A DNA stretch of 9,632 bases from Burkholderiales bacterium (GTDB lineage Bacteria; Pseudomonadota; Gammaproteobacteria; Burkholderiales; Burkholderiaceae). This document shows, piece after piece, positions 6,568 through 9,632 of the stretch. The stretch covers positions 1 to 9,632 of the forward strand of contig CANBUA010000187.1 in assembly GCA_947372535.1 (NCBI GenBank), written 5' to 3'. The stretch's first letter is position 1. The number at the start of each line of letters is the position of its first letter. A program made the position numbers and the translations under genes. The notes under the pieces are model-generated. The model ran no database searches and had not been told where the DNA came from. It saw only the letters and a list, made by a program, of their open reading frames with translations.

Positions 6568-8060
6568 GGTTTGTTCTTTGGAGGCAGCGGCCCGCCGTTG
6601 ATCAAGGGCGCAACAGCTGCGTTGTGGGGCGACATGGCCGGGGCATCGGGCGTCCAGCCGCCGCCGAGCGCCTTGTACAGCGCGATCCAGTAGCTGATCT
6701 GACTCTGTTGAAGGTTGATGTCGTCGATGTCCGCGGACAGCGCCGAACGCCTAGCTTCCTCAAGGTTCAGCAGGCTGGTGGTTCCGGCGCGCCAGTTGGC
6801 CTCGGAGGCATTGAAGTATTGGCGGTACGCCTGCGCAGCTTGGCGCGACTCTTCTGCCCGGTTCGTGCTGCTGTCCAGATTCACCAGCGCCTGTTCGACC
6901 TCTTTGACGGCCGAGCGGACGCCCGCCTGATAGCCGGCCAGTGCGCTGTGGTAGCTGGCCTGCGCGCTGTCGACCGCCGCCTGGCGTTTGCCGGCATCGA
7001 ACAAGGGCAGTGACAGCTGCGGCCCAAAGGACCAGGTTGTGTAGGCGCCCCCGTTGCCGGAGGTGGAGGCGCGGGCGATGGATCCCATCAGGGAGAAGCT
7101 GGGATAACGGTCCGCTTGTGCGGCGCCGATCTCCGCACTGGCGGCGGCCAGCTCGCGCTCCAATGAAGCCAAGTCGGGGCGCTGGCTCAGCATCTGCGCT
7201 GGCACCTCGGCCACGCGCAAGCCCTTGGGGCGAGGCAAGGCGGGGCCGGATGCCGCCAGGGCGGTGAGCAGCTCGGGCTCGTCATGCCCGGTCAGGTACA
7301 CGAGCGACTTCAGCAGTAGCGTGCAGCTCGCGCGCTGCCTGAGCGCCGAGGAGCGGCTGCTGGCCAAACCGGCACGTGCCAGAGCGCCGTCTGCAGGTGC
7401 GCTCAGCCCGGCTTGCACCATGGCGGCGGTTGCCCGCTCTGTGGCGGTCTGCGACTCCAGTTCTCGGTCATAGGCCTGTGCCAACAAGCCACAAGCACGG
7501 TACTGCACATAGGTGTCGGCGACCTCGGCCGCCAGCGACACGCGGGCATCGTGCCAGTCGGCAATGCGCGCGTCGATGCGGGCGCTCGCCGCTTCAGCAT
7601 TGCGACGCAATTTGCCAAACAGATCGACTTCCCAGGAGGCGTCAAGGCCTGCGCTGCTGACCGTGTTGAGCGTCGCCTGTTGGGCGGCGACCTGCTGCCG
7701 ACTGCGTGTCGAGCTTGCGTTCGCGCTCACATTGGGGAGCGCGCCGGAGCGATCCGTGGTCAGCGTGGCGCGCGCCTTCTCGATGCTCGCCCATGCTTGG
7801 GCGAGCGAGGTGCTTTCGGCTTCTGCCCAAGCCACCAACTGCGTCAGCGCGGGGTCGTCAAACTGCGCCCACCAGTCTGCCAGACCCGCTTGGCTGCCTC
7901 CATGCGGTAAGGGCGAATGCCACTGTACGGCGGCTCTAGGCACAGGCGCTTGGTAGGTCGGGCCTATGGCGCATCCTGCAATACCCGTGACCGTGACCGT
8001 GACCGTGATCAGGGCCGAGGCGCATCGCCGCCCCATCGTACGAAACTGTGTTGTGAACAT
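6564..8060 (-). CDS. RND efflux outer-membrane factor, NodT-family lipoprotein (OprM/TolC-like)
   Basis: The outer-membrane/periplasmic channel of the tripartite pump: 498 residues from ATG 8060, or 501 from GTG 8069. I prefer the ATG because AGGTGA (8066-8071) sits five bases before it and overlaps the GTG. The signal peptide ends in a lipobox (GIAG/C, Cys30), followed by the family start CAIGPTYQAPVP. The two OEP repeats follow. The first contains ADWWAQFDDPALTQLVAWA and SWEVDLFGKLRRNAEAA; the second contains RPDLASLERELAAASAEIGAAQADRYPSFSL, FGPQLSLPLFDAGKRQAAVDSA and the closing NWRAGTTSLLNLEEARRSAL. The last ~30 residues are a Pro/Ala/Asn-rich tail. The signal peptide hydrophobic core is encoded by a tandem hexamer. 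It is first in the operon and divergent from the two-component system, so its promoter probably lies in 8061-8203. Confidence 0.95.
   Translation of the reverse strand: MFTTQFRTMGRRCASALITVTVTVTGIAGCAIGPTYQAPVPRAAVQWHSPLPHGGSQAGLADWWAQFDDPALTQLVAWAEAESTSLAQAWASIEKARATLTTDRSGALPNVSANASSTRSRQQVAAQQATLNTVSSAGLDASWEVDLFGKLRRNAEAASARIDARIADWHDARVSLAAEVADTYVQYRACGLLAQAYDRELESQTATERATAAMVQAGLSAPADGALARAGLASSRSSALRQRASCTLLLKSLVYLTGHDEPELLTALAASGPALPRPKGLRVAEVPAQMLSQRPDLASLERELAAASAEIGAAQADRYPSFSLMGSIARASTSGNGGAYTTWSFGPQLSLPLFDAGKRQAAVDSAQASYHSALAGYQAGVRSAVKEVEQALVNLDSSTNRAEESRQAAQAYRQYFNASEANWRAGTTSLLNLEEARRSALSADIDDINLQQSQISYWIALYKALGGGWTPDAPAMSPHNAAVAPLINGGPLPPKNKP
7985..8008. repeat. Tandem hexamer (CCGTGA)x4 inside the outer-membrane-factor signal peptide
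   Basis: Four perfect copies of CCGTGA lie back to back. On the minus strand they read as TCACGG and encode alternating Val-Thr in the hydrophobic core (ITVTVTVTGIAGC). A gain or loss of one unit keeps frame but lengthens or shortens the core by two residues. Confidence 0.85.
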
Positions 8061-8118
8061 TGAACTCACCTGTTCATGCCATGCTAACCAGCCTTGCGCC
8101 TTGCGCGGTGGCGTGTAG

Positions 8119-8133
8119 GTTAAGGTGGGTAAA
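8119..8133 (+). promoter_or_regulatory. CpxR-like box GTTAA-N5-GTAAA
   Basis: GTTAAGGTGGGTAAA matches nine of the ten defined bases of the known CpxR recognition sequence GTAAA-N5-GTAAA; the only mismatch is the third base. The downstream regulator has the CpxR domain layout and its kinase resembles CpxA. A direct repeat with 10-base spacing is the usual arrangement for OmpR-family dimers. The position between the divergent genes suggests control of both. Recognition by this regulator is inferred. Confidence 0.5.
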
Positions 8134-8140
8134 ACGTCCC

Positions 8141-8159
8141 GGAATCGCCAACCGATGCC
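8141..8159. repeat. Imperfect 19-base palindrome GGAATCG-N5-CGATGCC
   Basis: Seven-base arms match at six positions around a 5-base centre. It begins eight bases downstream of the CpxR-like box. It may be a second regulatory site or chance; there is no T-tract, so it is not a terminator. Confidence 0.35.
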
Positions 8160-8203
8160 ATTGATTCGGCTCGATACTCAAATCTTTGCTTTGGGAATTG
8201 TTG

Positions 8204-8899
8204 ATGAGTAAGGTACTGATCGTCGATGACGATGTCGACCTGACCACCATGCTTTCGCAGTTCCTCGTCCGTGAAGGATTTCAGGTTCAAGCGGTACACG
8301 ATGGCGAATCTGGCGTAGCGCAAGCGCTGGGCGGAGACTACAGCGTCGTGGTCATGGACATCATGATGCCCAGAATTTCCGGCATCGAAGCGCTGCGGCG
8401 CATCCGCTGCACGTCCAATGTGCCGGTGCTGATGCTCACCGCCCGGGGCGATAACATTGACCGCATCGTTGGCCTCGACATGGGCGCCGACGACTATGTA
8501 CCCAAGCCGTTCAATCCCGGTGAGCTGGTTGCTCGCATTCGCGCCATCTTGCGGCGCATCGATGGCCGCGATTCGGCTGTCGAGAACCGCAGCGCGCGGG
8601 TGCTAAAGGCCGGCGAGCTGACGCTCTGGCTGGGCAGCCGGCGAGCCCACTGGCACGATCAGCCGCTGGAGTTGACCGGCACCGAATACACCTTGCTGGA
8701 GGTGCTTGCACGCCATGTCGGGCAGCTGATCACCAAGCAGGAGATTTCCGTACAAGCCTTTGGGCAACCTTTGGGGCCGTTTGACCGTCGCATTGATGTG
8801 CACATCAGCAGCATTCGGCAGAAACTGGGCAAGCGCACTGACGGTCAGTCATGGATTCAAAGCGTCCGCGGTCAGGGCTACCAGTTGCTGGAGGACTGA
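8204..8899 (+). CDS. OmpR/CpxR-family response regulator
   Basis: A cytoplasmic two-component transcription factor of 231 residues. The receiver domain (~3-115) has the acidic pocket Asp8-Asp9-Asp10, the phospho-acceptor Asp52 (VVVMDIMMP), Thr79 (LMLTARGD) and Lys101 (DDYVPKPF). The linker is followed by an OmpR-type winged helix (~135-230) with LELTGTEYTLLEVLARHVGQLITKQEIS, the recognition part RRIDVHISSIRQKLGK and the terminal wing SVRGQGYQLLED. I chose ATG 8204 because MSKVLIVDDD is the usual start and GGGA lies eight bases upstream. In-frame TTG codons upstream (8186, 8198, 8201) are less likely. It is followed after two bases by its partner kinase and is divergent from an RND operon, a common arrangement for a pump regulator. 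Similarity to CpxR is by recall; the symbol is withheld. Confidence 0.95.
   Translation: MSKVLIVDDDVDLTTMLSQFLVREGFQVQAVHDGESGVAQALGGDYSVVVMDIMMPRISGIEALRRIRCTSNVPVLMLTARGDNIDRIVGLDMGADDYVPKPFNPGELVARIRAILRRIDGRDSAVENRSARVLKAGELTLWLGSRRAHWHDQPLELTGTEYTLLEVLARHVGQLITKQEISVQAFGQPLGPFDRRIDVHISSIRQKLGKRTDGQSWIQSVRGQGYQLLED
8890..8894 (+). promoter_or_regulatory. Ribosome binding site GGAGG for the kinase GTG start
   Basis: GGAGG lies within the last codons of the response regulator and seven bases before GTG 8902. It fixes the kinase start and links its translation to that of the regulator. Confidence 0.7.
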
Positions 8900-8901
8900 C
8901 C

Positions 8902-9632
8902 GTGGCACGATCGCGGCGCCTTGGGCGTCTGTTCTGGAAGTTTTTCCTGGTGCAGTGGCTGAGCATGGCGCTGACCATGGTCGGCCTCGCGCTGTATCTC
9001 CATCGGATCGGAGTGAAGCCTCCGCCGGGCGACCAGTGGGTGCTGTTTGGCCTGCTGCCGGTGGTTCCGATGATTGCCGTGGCATTCACAATGATGGCCA
9101 GTAGCCTGGCGCTCGCCTGGTATTTGTCGCGCCCACTGATGCAGCTCAGCTGGGCCTTGGGTCGGGTGTCCGAAGGACATCTGGACACGCGCGTTGCTGG
9201 TCGAACAGGTTTTCGCAGTAACGACGTGGTGGATCTGGCGGATGACTTTGATCGCATGGCCGGGCAACTGCAGGTGTTGACCCAATCGAGAAGTGACTTG
9301 CTGCATGACATCTCCCACGAGTTGCGATCGCCGCTGGCGAGATTGCAGGTGGCCATCGGGCTTCTGAGGCAGCAGCCGCTGCAACTGGATCAAATGCTTG
9401 AACGCATCGAGCGGGAAAGCGGCCGCCTTGACGCGCTGATCGAGGAATTGCTGACGTGGCATCGCCTGGAAGCCGGTGCAGCGATTCCGCCAACGGCTCG
9501 CGTGGATGTCATTGAACTGCTTCACGCGATCGCAGAGGATGCTCAGTTCGAGGCCCAGGCCGGCGGCAAGTCGGTGCTCATCGATGCGCCGGGGGAGTTT
9601 GTGTCTGAGGTGCACGGCGAGTTGATTTATCG
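8902..9632 (+). CDS. Sensor histidine kinase, CpxA-like (3' truncated by window end)
   Basis: The open frame begins at GTG 8902 and continues with no stop to the window edge, giving 243 codons of an expected ~430-460. In order: a short basic cytoplasmic N-terminus (RSRRLGR), TM1 (~11-33), a very short external loop (~34-45, HRIGVKPPPGDQ), TM2 (~46-75), a HAMP linker (~76-128, with SRPLMQLSWALGRVSEGHLDTRV), and a HisKA dimerisation domain with the phospho-acceptor His139 in HDISHELRSPLARLQVAIGLL. The window ends at ELIYR, just where the ATP-binding N-box should begin. The H-box closely resembles that of CpxA, but CpxA has a large periplasmic sensor domain that is absent here. It should autophosphorylate and pass phosphate to Asp52 of the upstream regulator. 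Confidence 0.94.
   Translation, partial: MARSRRLGRLFWKFFLVQWLSMALTMVGLALYLHRIGVKPPPGDQWVLFGLLPVVPMIAVAFTMMASSLALAWYLSRPLMQLSWALGRVSEGHLDTRVAGRTGFRSNDVVDLADDFDRMAGQLQVLTQSRSDLLHDISHELRSPLARLQVAIGLLRQQPLQLDQMLERIERESGRLDALIEELLTWHRLEAGAAIPPTARVDVIELLHAIAEDAQFEAQAGGKSVLIDAPGEFVSEVHGELIY

Larger units (their letters stand above)
8061..8203. promoter_or_regulatory. Divergent control region between the efflux operon and the two-component system
   Basis: The 143-base gap separates the starts of the outer-membrane factor (leftward) and the response regulator (rightward). It holds a CpxR-like box and an imperfect palindrome, listed separately, and a short direct repeat GCCTTGC x2 (8091-8104). I found no convincing -35/-10 pair in either direction. 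GATACT (8173-8178) is a possible -10 for the regulator gene without a good -35, as expected if activation by a regulator is needed. Confidence 0.55.

Noticed and set aside
6166..7013. Plus-strand open frames over the adaptor and outer-membrane factor (6166-6693, 6474-7013)
   Set aside because: They are shadows of two conserved minus-strand genes and lack family motifs.
8091..8104. Direct repeat GCCTTGC x2 in the divergent gap
   Set aside because: Two 7-base copies in high-GC sequence are weak evidence, and the repeat matches no known site for the regulators present.
8878..9615. A 245-codon open frame on the minus strand across the histidine kinase
   Set aside because: The plus strand encodes clear HAMP and HisKA motifs in an uninterrupted frame with a good ribosome binding site; the antisense product is His/Gln/Arg-rich and resembles nothing.
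1..9632. CRISPR array, insertion sequence, tRNA or rRNA, attachment sites
   Set aside because: No regularly spaced repeats, transposase, terminal inverted repeats or structured RNA genes were seen; composition is even apart from the small AT-rich operator region.

Overview
The window is high-GC and densely packed, with protein families and an operon style typical of a proteobacterium. The closest feel is a betaproteobacterium of the Burkholderiales/Comamonadaceae type. That placement is an inference from base composition, codon use and gene families, because the window contains no rRNA or other phylogenetic marker.

Left part (1-2247): the 3' end of a DltE-like short-chain dehydrogenase runs rightward and nearly meets a leftward TetR-family repressor gene. 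The repressor is divergent from a phytanoyl-CoA-dioxygenase-like (PhyH) non-haem iron oxygenase. The 129-base divergent gap holds an AT-rich cluster of perfect palindromes (TGATT/AATCA half-sites) lying over the likely -10 box of the oxygenase gene. The simplest reading is a small locally repressed oxidative module whose substrate cannot be told from the sequence.

Middle part (2299-8060, minus strand): a complete tripartite RND efflux operon in the order outer-membrane factor (NodT-type lipoprotein), periplasmic adaptor (lipoprotein), inner-membrane pump (HAE1/AcrB type with the Asp-Asp and Lys proton-relay residues). The first two genes overlap by ATGA, and the pump follows after 12 bases from a TTG start with its own Shine-Dalgarno sequence.

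Right part (8204-9632, plus strand): a two-component system divergent from the efflux operon. It has an OmpR/CpxR-type response regulator and, 2 bases downstream, a CpxA-like histidine kinase cut by the window end. The kinase runs off the window without a stop codon and has almost no periplasmic loop. The 143-base divergent gap carries a near-consensus CpxR box (GTTAA-N5-GTAAA) and an imperfect 19-base palindrome. This supports a model in which the envelope-stress-type system controls both itself and the pump.

Overall these are recognisable families in a plausible regulatory layout. I found no clearly new system. The most informative leads are the two divergent control regions, the short-loop sensor kinase, and a hexanucleotide repeat inside a signal peptide.
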